NCBI GenBank assembly: GCA_002385985.1
Contig: DGEO01000027.1
Location: forward strand, 44,115 to 70,656
Length of the DNA stretch: 26,542 bases
Reading direction: 5' to 3'
Origin: Anaerolineaceae bacterium UBA3924
GTDB taxonomy: Bacteria > Chloroflexota > Anaerolineae > Anaerolineales > Anaerolineaceae
The position numbers were made by a program, and so were the translations under genes. Shown one piece after another: positions 1 to 8,245 of this stretch (its first letter is position 1; each line of letters opens with the position of its first letter). Under the pieces are notes generated by a model, which saw only the letters and a program-made list of their open reading frames with translations, was not told the DNA's origin and searched no databases.

Positions 1-38
1 GAGGTGCTGCGGGGTTTTTTCGGCCGGGCGAACAGGCA

Positions 39-68
39 TTGATTACTCGAGATTATTTGTAGTAAGAT
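39..68 (+). promoter_or_regulatory. Possible sigma70-type promoter of tyrS
   Basis: TTGATT (39-44) and TAAGAT (63-68) are separated by 18 bases in an AT-richer stretch upstream of tyrS. A transcript starting near 75 would have a leader of about 40 bases containing a small GC-rich hairpin, GCCCG-CTTG-CGGGC (86-99). No T-box features are visible. The boxes are imperfect, so this is tentative. Confidence 0.35.
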
Positions 69-115
69 AGGAGCACCTTTGACCTGCCCGCTTGCGGGCT
101 TTCCAGGACGGTACG

Positions 116-1399
116 ATGACAGCGAAGACGATTTTTAACGAACTGCAGTGGCGCGGGCTGGTGCACTCCTACACCGAAGGGGTGCCGGAACTGCTGGCCG
201 GGCGCAAGATCACCCTGTACAACGGGTTTGACCCCACCGCCGACAGCCTGCATGTGGGCCACCTGGTGGTGCTGACCCAGCTGGCCCGCTTCCAGCGCTA
301 CGGCCACACGCCGATTGCACTGGCGGGCGGCGGCACGGGCATGATCGGCGACCCGAGCGGCAAGAACGAGGAGCGCCAGCTGCTGACGCTGGACACCGTA
401 CGCGAGAATGTCGAGAAGATCAAGATGCAGCTGGCCCATTTTCTCGACTTTGACGCCAGGGGCAACCCGGCGATGCTGCTCAACAACGCCGACTGGCTGA
501 CGAAGCTGAACCTGATCGAGTTTCTGCGGGACGTGGGCAAGCACTTCACCGTCAACTCCATGCTGGCCAAGGATTCGGTCCGCAACCGGCTGGAGCGCGA
601 AGAGGGCCTCTCATTCACCGAGTTCAGCTACCAGCTGCTGCAGGCCTACGATTACCTGCACCTGCACGACACCTGCGGCTGCGAGCTGCAGATGGGCGGC
701 AGCGACCAGTGGGGCAACATCACCGCCGGGGTGGATTTGATCCGTCGCGTGCGGGGAGCCAGCGCCCACGGACTCGTCTGCCAGCTGCTGCTCAAGGCTG
801 ACGGCACCAAGTTCGGCAAGACGGCTTCCGGCACGGTGTGGCTCAGCCCGGAGCGCACCTCACCGTACCGCTTCTACCAGTTCTGGTTCAACACCGACGA
901 CCGCGATGTGGTCACCTACCTGAAATACTTCACCTTCTTCACGCAGGAAGAAATCGCCGAGCTGGAGGCGGCCGTGCGCGAGCATCCCGAGCAGCGCCAG
1001 GCCCAGCGCACGCTGGCCCGTGACCTGACCCTTCGCACGCACGGCGAAACTGCGCTGCAGAAGGCCGAGCAGGCCGCCCAGGTGCTGTTCGGCGGAGCGC
1101 TCACCGGCTTGAGCGCAGCGGAGATCGAGGACATCTTCGCGGATGTGCCCTCCAGCGAGCAGCCGCGCGAGAGCCTCTCCGGCGAGGGGCTGCCCCTGCT
1201 GGACCTGCTGGTGGCTGCCGGGGTGTCCAAATCGAAGGGCGATGCGCGCCGCTCAATTGACGAGGGCGGCATCTACCTGAACAACGAGCGGGTAACGGAC
1301 GTCAACCGCCGCGCCCGCCTGGAGGACACCGTCGAAGGCCGCTTCCTGGTGCTGCGCAAGGGACGCAAGAACTACCACCTGGTCAAAGTGGTGGGGTAA
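116..1399 (+). CDS. tyrS: Tyrosyl-tRNA synthetase
   Basis: Charges tRNA-Tyr with tyrosine in the cytoplasm (class I aminoacyl-tRNA synthetase). The class I signature is HVGH (residues 46-49), followed by the tyrosine-pocket region around QMGGSDQWGN. The KMSKS-equivalent loop is KFGKT (about 232-236), the usual bacterial TyrRS form. The C-terminal part is an S4 RNA-binding domain (about 360-427, around LLVAAGVSKSKGDARR). At 427 residues the length is normal for the family. The frame stays open to a TTG at 92, but the ATG at 116 gives the expected MTAKTIFNEL-type N-terminus and excludes the leader hairpin. It is monocistronic and ends just before a strong terminator. Confidence 0.97.
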   Translation: MTAKTIFNELQWRGLVHSYTEGVPELLAGRKITLYNGFDPTADSLHVGHLVVLTQLARFQRYGHTPIALAGGGTGMIGDPSGKNEERQLLTLDTVRENVEKIKMQLAHFLDFDARGNPAMLLNNADWLTKLNLIEFLRDVGKHFTVNSMLAKDSVRNRLEREEGLSFTEFSYQLLQAYDYLHLHDTCGCELQMGGSDQWGNITAGVDLIRRVRGASAHGLVCQLLLKADGTKFGKTASGTVWLSPERTSPYRFYQFWFNTDDRDVVTYLKYFTFFTQEEIAELEAAVREHPEQRQAQRTLARDLTLRTHGETALQKAEQAAQVLFGGALTGLSAAEIEDIFADVPSSEQPRESLSGEGLPLLDLLVAAGVSKSKGDARRSIDEGGIYLNNERVTDVNRRARLEDTVEGRFLVLRKGRKNYHLVKVVG

Positions 1400-1416
1400 G
1401 AACCAGTAAAAGTAAA

Positions 1417-1446
1417 CGCCGGCTCCGCCAGGGGCCGGCGTTTTTT
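1417..1446 (+). terminator. Rho-independent terminator of tyrS, probably bidirectional
   Basis: CGCCGGC (1417-1423) pairs with GCCGGCG (1434-1440) and is followed by six T (1441-1446). On the other strand the same stem is followed by a broken T tract (TTTACTTTTA), so it may also stop the converging operon. The stop codon of the DUF3267 gene overlaps the T tract. Confidence 0.9.
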
Positions 1447-2005
1447 ATGCCCGTTCGCCGCCCGGAAGGGTATCGGTGAGCACGTAGCAGCCGGCCCGGG
1501 TGGGGTGGTCCTCCACCAGCGTGCCGGCGGGCAGGTCGCGGATCATCCAGAGGATCAGCAGGTCACCGCCGGCGCCGAGGATGAACACCAGCGCGAAGGC
1601 CAGCCAGGCGGGGCTGCCGTTTAGTACGGCGATCACACCCGGCAGCACACCCAGCACCAGGCAGGGCAGTAGAGCCCCGGCCCGGTAGGGGCCTGCCGCC
1701 AGCGGCCGGCGGAGGTGGGCGTAGGGGGTCAGCCACTTCCACTGCATGCCGATGTGAATGTCGCTGGCCGGGACGCGGCCGAAGATCATCCAGCCCAGGG
1801 CGTGAAGCCCCTCGTGGACCAGGACCCCGGCGACCAAAATAAACAGCCCAATCAGCATGGTGCGGCCGTTCAGGCTGAAGGTGAACTGGTTCCAGCGCAG
1901 CAGGTAAGCAGCCAGCAGCGGGATGATCAGGGGAGCCACCACGACCAGGCTCAGCGCGGACGCGGTGACCACGGATACCGAGCGGTCGATGCGGCCGGTG
2001 GTCAT
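1445..2005 (-). CDS. DUF3267-type putative zincin membrane protein
   Basis: An integral membrane protein of 186 residues resembling the DUF3267 family (putative zinc metalloproteases related to site-2 proteases). Several hydrophobic segments are visible (about 15-37, 50-75, 110-130, 135-157). HEGLH (64-68) sits inside a membrane helix, GGD (146-148) could supply a third metal ligand, and DHP (166-168) near the C-terminus is typical of the family. It is the last gene of an operon: its ATG overlaps the TGA of the SWIM gene (ATGA), so translation is probably coupled. Protease activity and any substrate are inference, since members of this family are largely uncharacterised. Confidence 0.75.
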   Translation of the reverse strand: MTTGRIDRSVSVVTASALSLVVVAPLIIPLLAAYLLRWNQFTFSLNGRTMLIGLFILVAGVLVHEGLHALGWMIFGRVPASDIHIGMQWKWLTPYAHLRRPLAAGPYRAGALLPCLVLGVLPGVIAVLNGSPAWLAFALVFILGAGGDLLILWMIRDLPAGTLVEDHPTRAGCYVLTDTLPGGERA

Positions 2006-2898
2006 TCTTCCTCCACTTCCTCCAGTTCGGCGGCTGCGTCGCCAAAGGCGATCAGCAGCGTCGCCTGGGTGATGGCGTCGTAGGCCTCTTCCAGCTGGGC
2101 GTGCAGGCTGAGCGGCCCGGGAAGCTCCGGCTCGCCCAGGCGGCGCAGCAGCGGCTGAGGAACGGTGGGGGTGCGGATCTGCACGGTGAAGTCATCCAGC
2201 GGAGCGCCCATTTGCCAGAAGCGGCGGATCTCCTCGGGCTGGAAGGGCTGGTCCACGTCCGCCGGCTTTTCCTGCTTGCGGCGCTGCTGGCGGCGGGGGA
2301 TATGACCTCCGCGGCGGCGTCTCAGCGCTTCGAGCAGCTGCTCCTGGGTCTGCCCGCGCAGCCGGAAGAGCAGGAAGGGATCTTCGTCAAAGCGCTCGCC
2401 AAGGATGTAATGCGCGGCGGCAATGTGCTTGCAGGGGTTGGCCTTGTCCGGGCAGGTGCATTTGGTGATCAGCTCGCTGGAGCGGTCGGGGAACAGGCTG
2501 ACCCCGGCGGCGGCGAAGGCCTGCTCGATGTCATCGGGCATCTCTCCGGCCAGCAGCTGGGCGGTGAAGATGGCCTGGTTGGCCAGCACGTCCAGCACCT
2601 TCTGCCACTGCGCGCGGGTGAAGGGCGTCACCTGTATGGTCACCTTGTACGGCTTGGGGCGCGAGCCCTGCACGTAGGCCACCACGCCGCCGCGGGTTTC
2701 CTCCATTTTGGTGACCTGACCCAGGCGGGCGTAATACTGCCCGCGGGCCAGGCGCGGCGCGGTCACCAGACGTTCCATAGCCTGGATCCAGCGCTGGCCC
2801 CACCAGGTGGTGACGAACTGGCCGCGCACGGTGCGGGCCTTGATGCCGCCCTTGGCCTTGCGGGGGTTCATTCCCCAGTTTCCGTTGTTTGTTATCAT
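2002..2898 (-). CDS. SWIM zinc-finger protein, partner of SNF2 helicase
   Basis: 298 residues with a central SWIM zinc-finger CxCx6CxH: C147, C149, C156 and H158. SWIM domains bind zinc and are implicated in DNA or protein contacts. Genes of this type commonly sit beside bacterial SNF2-like ATPases, as here, where the helicase stop lies only 8 bases upstream. The sequence TAAGGAACCGC before the ATG serves both as the helicase stop and as a plausible ribosome binding site, so the two are tightly coupled. The N-terminal half (TWWGQRW, GQYYARLG) matches the usual layout of this family, and a basic linker lies at about 195-212. The exact cellular role is unknown. Confidence 0.88.
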   Translation of the reverse strand: MITNNGNWGMNPRKAKGGIKARTVRGQFVTTWWGQRWIQAMERLVTAPRLARGQYYARLGQVTKMEETRGGVVAYVQGSRPKPYKVTIQVTPFTRAQWQKVLDVLANQAIFTAQLLAGEMPDDIEQAFAAAGVSLFPDRSSELITKCTCPDKANPCKHIAAAHYILGERFDEDPFLLFRLRGQTQEQLLEALRRRRGGHIPRRQQRRKQEKPADVDQPFQPEEIRRFWQMGAPLDDFTVQIRTPTVPQPLLRRLGEPELPGPLSLHAQLEEAYDAITQATLLIAFGDAAAELEEVEEE

Positions 2899-2906
2899 GC
2901 GGTTCC

Positions 2907-5900
2907 TTACCGTCTCAGTCGAACCAGCTCGCGCAGATCATCGGTGGACAACTCGGTCAGCCAGTCCTCGCCGCCGCCGACGATGCTCTCGGCCAGCCCT
3001 TTCTTGGATTCAATCAGGTCGTCAATTCGCTCTTCCAGCGTTCCGGCGGTGATGAATTTGTGCACCTCGACGGTGGTGTCCTGGCCGATGCGGTGGGCAC
3101 GGTCGGTGGCCTGCTCCTCCACGGCCGGGTTCCACCAGCGGTCGTAGTGGAAAACGTGGTTGGCGCGGGTCAGGTTCAGCCCGGTGCCGCCGGCCTTGAG
3201 GGAGAGGATGAAGATGGGCGGGGCCAGGTCGTCCTCCTGGAAGCGGCGCACCAGGGCGTCACGCAGGGCGGGCGGGGTGCCGCCGTGCAGGTACTGGACG
3301 CGCACGCCCAGCGCCTGGGGCAGGTACTCGGCCAGCAGATGGCCCATCTCGGCGAACTGGGTGAAGACCAGCGCGCGCTCGTTGTTGGCCAGGATTTCCT
3401 CCAGCATCTCGATCAGGCGGGTCAGCTTGCCGCTGCGCCCGTTGAGGACGGGGTTGCCGTTCTCCGGGTGGGCGGCCGGCTCTTTGAGGAACTGGGCCGG
3501 GTGGTTGCACACCTGCTTGAGCTGGGTGAGCATGGAAAGGATCAGCCCGCGGCGCTGCAGGCCCTCCGAGCTGGCCACCTTCTGCATCACGTCGTCGACC
3601 ACCGCCTGGTACAGCGCGGCCTGCTCTTCGGTCAGGTGACAGTATTCTCTGGTCTCGATTTTGTCCGGCAGGTCCTGAATGACGCGCGGATCGGTCTTAA
3701 CCCGGCGCAGGATGAAGGGATTGACCAGATTGCGCAGGTCTGCGGCGGCTTCCGGGTCGCCGTAGCGCTCGATGGGCACGGCGTACTCGCGGCGGAACTT
3801 CTGCTGCCCGCCCAGATAGCCGGGGTTGAGGAAGTGCATGATCGACCACAGGTCGTTCAGGCGGTTTTCCACCGGAGTGCCGGTCAGTGCGAAGCGGAAG
3901 GAGGCGTCCAGCTTACGGGCGGCCTGGGTCTGCTTGGCGGAGGGGTTCTTAATGTTCTGGGCCTCGTCCAGGATCACGCCGTACCACTTGACCTGGTGCA
4001 GCCACTCGGCGTCCTGGCGCAGCAGCGCGTAGCTGGTGAGCACCAGGTCGTATTTCATCGCCTCGTCTTTGAATGTCCCGTTCTTCAGCCGGTTGGGTCC
4101 CTGGTGAACCATCACCTTCAGCGCCGGGGCGAAGCGGCGGGCCTCACGCTCCCAGTTGGTCACCACCGAAGTGGGGCAGACCAGCAGGGTGGGTCCGGGC
4201 AGATGGCCGTTCTGCTCCTTTTCGTGCAGCAGCAGCGCCAGCGCCTGGATGGTCTTGCCCAGGCCCATGTCGTCGGCCAGGATGCCGCCCAGCCCCCAGC
4301 GGCGGAAGAAGGCCAGCCAGGAAAGGCCGAACTGCTGGTAGGGGCGCAGCTCGCCCTGCAGGCTGCGGGGCTGGTCCAGCTCGACCAGACGGCCGCGGTC
4401 CGAGAGCCTGTCGAGCCATTCTTCTATCCAGCCCTCGGCCACCACATCGTCCAGGGGCAGCTCGCCATCGCCTTCGCCCAGCGAGATGCGGGCGGCTTCC
4501 AGCAGGTTCATCTGGCCGGAGTGCTGCTGGCGGTCCCAGAAGCGGATGGCGGCCTCGATCTGCTCGCTGTCCAGCTGCACCCACTGGCCGCGGACCTGCA
4601 CCAGCGGCACTTTGAGCGAAGCCAGGGCTTCAAACTCGTCGCGGGTGAGGCAGGTTTCGCCCAGCGACAGTTCCCATTCGTAGTTGACCAGCGCGTTCAG
4701 GCCCAGTTTGCCGGGCGCGGCCGGGGTTGGCGTCTGGCCGTTGGCCGGTTTCAGGCGCAGGCGCACACCCAGGCGCGAGCCGCGCTGCTGCCACCAGGGC
4801 GGGGCGATCAGGCCAAAGCCGGCCTGCTCCAGCACCGGGCCGGCCTCGCGCAGAAAGGCGTAGGCCTCGTGGGTGTTCAGAGAGATGCCGGTCGGCTGGC
4901 GGGACTGCAGGCTGCGCAGCAGCGGCGGGAACAGCTGGGCGGCATAGCCCAGCCCGGCCAGCAGCTTCTCCTGGGCATCCTCGATGGGCTGGTTGAGAGA
5001 CTGGAACTTCAGCCGTGCGCCCTGGCGCCACACCTCGCGGGCCGGGATGAACAGCGTGGGGTCGGCGCGGGCCTGCAGCAGGTACTGCACGCGCCACTCC
5101 TTCTCCTTGCCGTTCGCGCCGCTGACGTCATCGTCCGCGGGCGGGGCCTCCACGCGGAAGGCGATGCGGAAGACCGAATCGCCGGCGGCGTGGAGGTTGC
5201 GCATCCAGGCGCGCAGGCTGCTCATCAGGGCCTTGATCTGCCCTTCGGAGGCCTGAATACGCGCGTTCTTATCAAACAGCGCCGCGAGCCAGCGCTCGCG
5301 GGCGTCGTCGGTGTCCAGAGTCAGGGGGGCTTTGGTCCGGCCCCAGGAGCGGGCCAGCACATCGGTCAGCGTGTAAAGAAAGCTGTCCAGCAGGCGGCGC
5401 GGGGCCAGCGGCGGTCGCCCGCCGGGATGCGAGCCGTCCATCACGTACTGCGCCCGGCAGACCGGCGGCATGGCCTCGGCCAGGCGGGCCAGGCGCGGTC
5501 CGTCATTGGGCTCATCGAGCACCGGCTGCCAGCGGGCAAAATAGGCTTCTTCCTTGCCCTGCTGGGCCTGAATCACCACCGGCAGGATTTTCTGGCGGGC
5601 CAGGGTCTCCAGCACCAGCGCGGAGGCCTTGCGCCAGTACAGCGCATCCTGCCCCAGGGTAAAGCCGCTGGCGGCGCTTTCGGTGGGCAGGTTAACCAGC
5701 ACGGCAAAGGCCGTGGCCGTCGGCAGCCACAGGCCGCGCACGGTCCAGGGCTGCAGGCGGGGCGGCGCGCCGGGTTCCTGTTCGCTGTCCCAGATCGGGT
5801 CCAGCTCAGGGGAGGGCAGGGGATAGTTGCGCGTGCTCGGCAGGCGCAGCGTGACGGTGGCTACCTGGGCGTCGTCCAGCGGCGTGCCCTGGCCTATCCG

Positions 5901-6068
5901 CCTGCGGATCTCTTCGGGCGGCAGGCAGTTGGGATGCGGCCGGATCTGGCGGTTGCCCTGCCGGCGGCGCGGAATATGTTCCCCCGGAGCCGCTTCGGCC
6001 CAAAACAAAATCCCACCCGGGTCTGCGGGCCTGCTGGGCGGCTCCCAGTGTGTATGGAATACCCACAT
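2907..6068 (-). CDS. SNF2/RapA-family DNA-dependent ATPase (helicase-like)
   Basis: A large superfamily 2 motor of 1053 residues, expected to translocate on double-stranded DNA and remodel protein-DNA complexes. Walker A is GLGKT (602-606) in DDMGLGKTIQ, and Walker B is DEAQ (701-704). The helicase C-lobe carries LKAGGTGLNLT, and motif VI is in AHRIGQD (991 onward), all typical of SNF2 proteins. The region before the motor (about 430-570) resembles the SNF2-associated DUF3670 domain, and the N-terminus (GGILFWAE near residue 18) looks like other bacterial members, which supports the ATG at 6068. No strong ribosome binding site precedes it. It leads the operon SNF2-SWIM-DUF3267. The role (DNA repair, transcription recycling or defence) cannot be decided from sequence. 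Confidence 0.95.
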   Translation of the reverse strand: MWVFHTHWEPPSRPADPGGILFWAEAAPGEHIPRRRQGNRQIRPHPNCLPPEEIRRRIGQGTPLDDAQVATVTLRLPSTRNYPLPSPELDPIWDSEQEPGAPPRLQPWTVRGLWLPTATAFAVLVNLPTESAASGFTLGQDALYWRKASALVLETLARQKILPVVIQAQQGKEEAYFARWQPVLDEPNDGPRLARLAEAMPPVCRAQYVMDGSHPGGRPPLAPRRLLDSFLYTLTDVLARSWGRTKAPLTLDTDDARERWLAALFDKNARIQASEGQIKALMSSLRAWMRNLHAAGDSVFRIAFRVEAPPADDDVSGANGKEKEWRVQYLLQARADPTLFIPAREVWRQGARLKFQSLNQPIEDAQEKLLAGLGYAAQLFPPLLRSLQSRQPTGISLNTHEAYAFLREAGPVLEQAGFGLIAPPWWQQRGSRLGVRLRLKPANGQTPTPAAPGKLGLNALVNYEWELSLGETCLTRDEFEALASLKVPLVQVRGQWVQLDSEQIEAAIRFWDRQQHSGQMNLLEAARISLGEGDGELPLDDVVAEGWIEEWLDRLSDRGRLVELDQPRSLQGELRPYQQFGLSWLAFFRRWGLGGILADDMGLGKTIQALALLLHEKEQNGHLPGPTLLVCPTSVVTNWEREARRFAPALKVMVHQGPNRLKNGTFKDEAMKYDLVLTSYALLRQDAEWLHQVKWYGVILDEAQNIKNPSAKQTQAARKLDASFRFALTGTPVENRLNDLWSIMHFLNPGYLGGQQKFRREYAVPIERYGDPEAAADLRNLVNPFILRRVKTDPRVIQDLPDKIETREYCHLTEEQAALYQAVVDDVMQKVASSEGLQRRGLILSMLTQLKQVCNHPAQFLKEPAAHPENGNPVLNGRSGKLTRLIEMLEEILANNERALVFTQFAEMGHLLAEYLPQALGVRVQYLHGGTPPALRDALVRRFQEDDLAPPIFILSLKAGGTGLNLTRANHVFHYDRWWNPAVEEQATDRAHRIGQDTTVEVHKFITAGTLEERIDDLIESKKGLAESIVGGGEDWLTELSTDDLRELVRLRR

Positions 6069-6389
6069 AGATGATTTAGATTTCCGTTAAAGGCATATTC
6101 GGATTGTGTTCTTCCGCCTGGGATGGAGACGGCAGTGGTGCGAATACGGAAATAAGAGGCTGCCCAGAGCGCCATCGACTCGATGGTCTGTGCCAGCACT
6201 GAGTGATCGTTTATTCGAGCGGATCTCGCATAGAGATGTCTATCTCGCTCAGCTTGTAGAACCGCATTCAGATATGAGGCGAAATCGTCACTTGCTGCGG
6301 TTAGTCATATGTTAATCGTGTTTATTATACCCTATCTTTGGGTGTCAAGGGATTTAATCGAAATTGCCCGGCTCCGGGCGGCAGAGGAA
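6069..6389. other. Gene-poor, AT-richer intergenic region upstream of the SNF2 operon
   Basis: About 320 bases with lower GC than the surroundings. Only short, unconvincing reading frames are present. Towards the SNF2 gene (- strand) there is a TTGACA (6343-6348) and a TATAAT (6324-6329), but only 13 bases apart, shorter than a functional sigma70 spacer should be. If transcription starts near here, the SNF2 mRNA has a leader of about 250 bases. An inverted repeat, ATAGA-GATG-TCTAT, lies near 6231-6244. At the right end, GCCCGGCTCCGGGC (6366-6379) could form a weak terminator hairpin for the gene ending at 6390. Confidence 0.5.
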
Positions 6390-7121
6390 TCACGCCCGGC
6401 CGTCTCGGGCCAGCCGGAAGACCAGACTGCACAGCGCGTCGATGACCTGCTCCACGTCCCATGGATCGGCCAGAGTGTTCTCGTGCGCTTCCCCTGGCGA
6501 GAGACGCTTCAGGATGCGCAGTTTCGCGTTGATCTCCAGCTGCGCGGCGGGCACGCCCAGCGTCCCCCAGACAAAGCCGGTGACGGTCTCGCGGTCTTTT
6601 TTGCCCAGCGCAGGGAAGGCCTTATCCACATCCAGACTCCGCAGTCCCTTCGCCTGCGGGTGGAACCCGTTGGCGCACAGGCTGTCCAGGATCTCCTCGC
6701 GCATTCCCGGACAGGAGCGGCCCTTCATCGTCCCCAGGGCCAGCCCGAATTCGCGCCTCGGAGCGCAGCCGTGCAGGTCGAGCACAAAATGAACCGGGGC
6801 CTCATCAAGAATTTCGGCCAGGCGCTGCTTGTAAGGCACGCCGCGGTAGAAGTTCGGGTCGGTGTTGGATTGGCAGCGCGCGTAGAGCACGTGCGCGCCG
6901 GTCAGCTCACCCAGCAGGCGTGCCAGGCCGGAAGTGTACTCGTCCTCCTCTTTCACTTTTCCCTGGCGCCAGTGAGCCGCGCCGTGAGGAGCCGAGATAA
7001 GCAGCGGCAGTGTTCCCGGTTGGCAGGCGAACTCCATCTCACCGGCCGGAGGCGGAGTTTTATGGGCGATCTGCGATTCGAGCGCAATCAGCCTTTCCAG
7101 CCGGGCGGAGAGTTGGGCCAT
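6390..7121 (-). CDS. N-formylglutamate amidohydrolase-like protein
   Basis: 243 residues resembling the N-formylglutamate amidohydrolase family (PF05013), zinc hydrolases related to carboxypeptidase-type enzymes. The likely metal-site motifs are SAPHGA (H46), the acidic run KEEDE (57-61) and VLDLHG (D115, H117), in the expected order and spacing. The family includes HutG of histidine degradation, but no other hut genes are nearby, so the true substrate is open. The start lies 8 bases after the stop of the small ABM-like gene, with no clear ribosome binding site of its own, which points to coupled translation from the upstream promoter. Confidence 0.72.
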   Translation of the reverse strand: MAQLSARLERLIALESQIAHKTPPPAGEMEFACQPGTLPLLISAPHGAAHWRQGKVKEEDEYTSGLARLLGELTGAHVLYARCQSNTDPNFYRGVPYKQRLAEILDEAPVHFVLDLHGCAPRREFGLALGTMKGRSCPGMREEILDSLCANGFHPQAKGLRSLDVDKAFPALGKKDRETVTGFVWGTLGVPAAQLEINAKLRILKRLSPGEAHENTLADPWDVEQVIDALCSLVFRLARDGRA

Positions 7122-7129
7122 GGATCAGA

Positions 7130-7423
7130 TCAGACTCGGATATAACTGCGGATCATCGCGCTGTGCGAACGCTGGGGGGGTTGGCCGTGTGCACAGAACA
7201 ACTGGACGCAGGGACTGGTCAACCCTTCGGCCTGGGCCTTTTCGTAGCTCTCTCGCGAGCGCCAGATCTCAATGATTTCCCAGTTCACTGGCGTCTGATC
7301 ATCCTGCACCAGAAAGCACTGGATGAGGTCTTCAGGACAACGCTTGACGGAGCGGGAAAAGGTGTTCGCCAGGGCGGCCCAGTTTTCCGGTTTGACCTGA
7401 CCCTTCAGGATGGTGAGATACAT
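7130..7423 (-). CDS. Small ABM-like (dimeric ferredoxin-like fold) protein
   Basis: 97 residues beginning MYLTILKGQVKPENW and containing WEIIEIWRSRESYEKA, the pattern of antibiotic-biosynthesis-monooxygenase (ABM) or related dimeric alpha-beta barrel proteins. Such proteins may be cofactor-free oxygenases, haem-handling proteins or quinol-related enzymes, and no catalytic assignment is possible here. A perfect Shine-Dalgarno, AGGAGGT, ends a few bases before the ATG, and a near-consensus promoter lies just upstream. It is the first gene of a two-gene unit with the amidohydrolase-like gene. Confidence 0.65.
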   Translation of the reverse strand: MYLTILKGQVKPENWAALANTFSRSVKRCPEDLIQCFLVQDDQTPVNWEIIEIWRSRESYEKAQAEGLTSPCVQLFCAHGQPPQRSHSAMIRSYIRV

Positions 7424-7463
7424 ATCTACCTCCTATGGACCAGGGAACGATTGGCCTACTTTT

Positions 7464-7492
7464 ATTATAGGGAAAATCAAGGTCTGATTCAA
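7464..7492 (-). promoter_or_regulatory. Near-consensus sigma70 promoter of the ABM-like operon
   Basis: On the - strand, TTGAAT (7492-7487) is followed by 17 bases and a perfect TATAAT (7469-7464). Transcription would begin near 7457, giving a leader of about 34 bases that contains the AGGAGGT ribosome binding site. It separates this operon from the sdh operon upstream. Confidence 0.75.
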
Positions 7493-7515
7493 TCTACTCC
7501 GGCCGGGCAAAATCT

Positions 7516-8232
7516 CTATCTCCGGGCGGACGGTTTTCTCCGCACCAGCGCGCGCTTGACTTCGGCGATGGCCTGGGTCACTTTGATGTCGCGCGGGCAG
7601 GCTTCGGTGCAGTTGAACGCCGTGCGGCAGCTCCACACCCCGGTCTGGCGGGCCAGCACGGCCAGGCGCGGTTCGGCGGCACGGTCGCGGCTGTCAAAGA
7701 TGAAGCGGTGGGCGTTGACGATGGCGGCCGGTCCCTGGTAGTTTCCGTTGGCCCAGAACACCGGGCAGGAGGTGGTGCAGGCGGCGCACAGAATGCACTT
7801 GGTGGTGTCGTCAAACAGCTCCCGCTCGGCCGGGGTTTGCAGGCGCTCCTTGCCCTCCGGAGGCTCCTCGTCGTTCACCAGGTAGGGCATCACCTCGCGG
7901 TAGTGGTCGAAAAACGGGCCCATGTCCACAACCAGGTCTTTTTTCACCGGCAGGCCCAGCAGCGGCTCGATAGTGATTTCCGTCGTGCCCAGGTCCTTGA
8001 CCAGCACCTTGCAGGCCAGGTAGTTGCGCCCGTTGATGCGCATGGCGTCCGAGCCGCACACGCCGTGGGCGCAGGAGCGGCGGAAGGCCAGCGTGCCGTC
8101 GTGGTCGTCGCGGACGCGCTCCAGCAGGTCGAGCACCCGGTCGGTGGGCTGCGCTTCCAGGGTGAAGGTGTCGTAGTGCGGAGCGCCGCCGTTTTCCGGG
8201 TCGTAGCGGTAGATTTTCAGGGTGGTCAGCAT
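7516..8232 (-). CDS. sdhB: Succinate dehydrogenase iron-sulfur subunit
   Basis: Carries electrons from the flavin to the membrane quinone in complex II. The 238 residues hold all three clusters. The [2Fe-2S] set is C54, C59, D62 and C74 (Asp as third ligand, as in Escherichia coli SdhB). CxxCxxC at 146-152 with C212 forms [4Fe-4S], and C156, C202 and C208 form [3Fe-4S], as in classical SdhB/FrdB proteins. GGAGG stands shortly before the ATG. It is the last gene of sdhCDAB, 13 bases after sdhA. Sequence alone does not separate succinate dehydrogenase from fumarate reductase. Confidence 0.96.
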   Translation of the reverse strand: MLTTLKIYRYDPENGGAPHYDTFTLEAQPTDRVLDLLERVRDDHDGTLAFRRSCAHGVCGSDAMRINGRNYLACKVLVKDLGTTEITIEPLLGLPVKKDLVVDMGPFFDHYREVMPYLVNDEEPPEGKERLQTPAERELFDDTTKCILCAACTTSCPVFWANGNYQGPAAIVNAHRFIFDSRDRAAEPRLAVLARQTGVWSCRTAFNCTEACPRDIKVTQAIAEVKRALVRRKPSARR

Positions 8233-8245
8233 GCCATCCTCCGGG

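Noticed and set aside
1..20. Terminator of a gene to the left of the window
   Set aside because: Only GCGGGG followed by six T is visible; the other stem arm would lie outside the window, so it cannot be shown.
92..115. TTG start extending tyrS by eight codons
   Set aside because: It falls within the leader hairpin and is not needed for the family N-terminus; the ATG at 116 fits better.
61..115. T-box riboswitch upstream of tyrS
   Set aside because: The leader is only about 40 bases and has no T-box sequence or antiterminator; only one short hairpin is visible.
2889..6074. 1061-codon open frame on the + strand
   Set aside because: It is exactly antisense to the SNF2 ATPase, rich in Gln/Gly/Ala/Arg with no recognisable domain, as expected from the complementary frame of a GC-rich gene.
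6106..6315. 69-codon + strand frame in the gap upstream of SNF2
   Set aside because: GTG start without ribosome site, no recognisable pattern, atypical composition.
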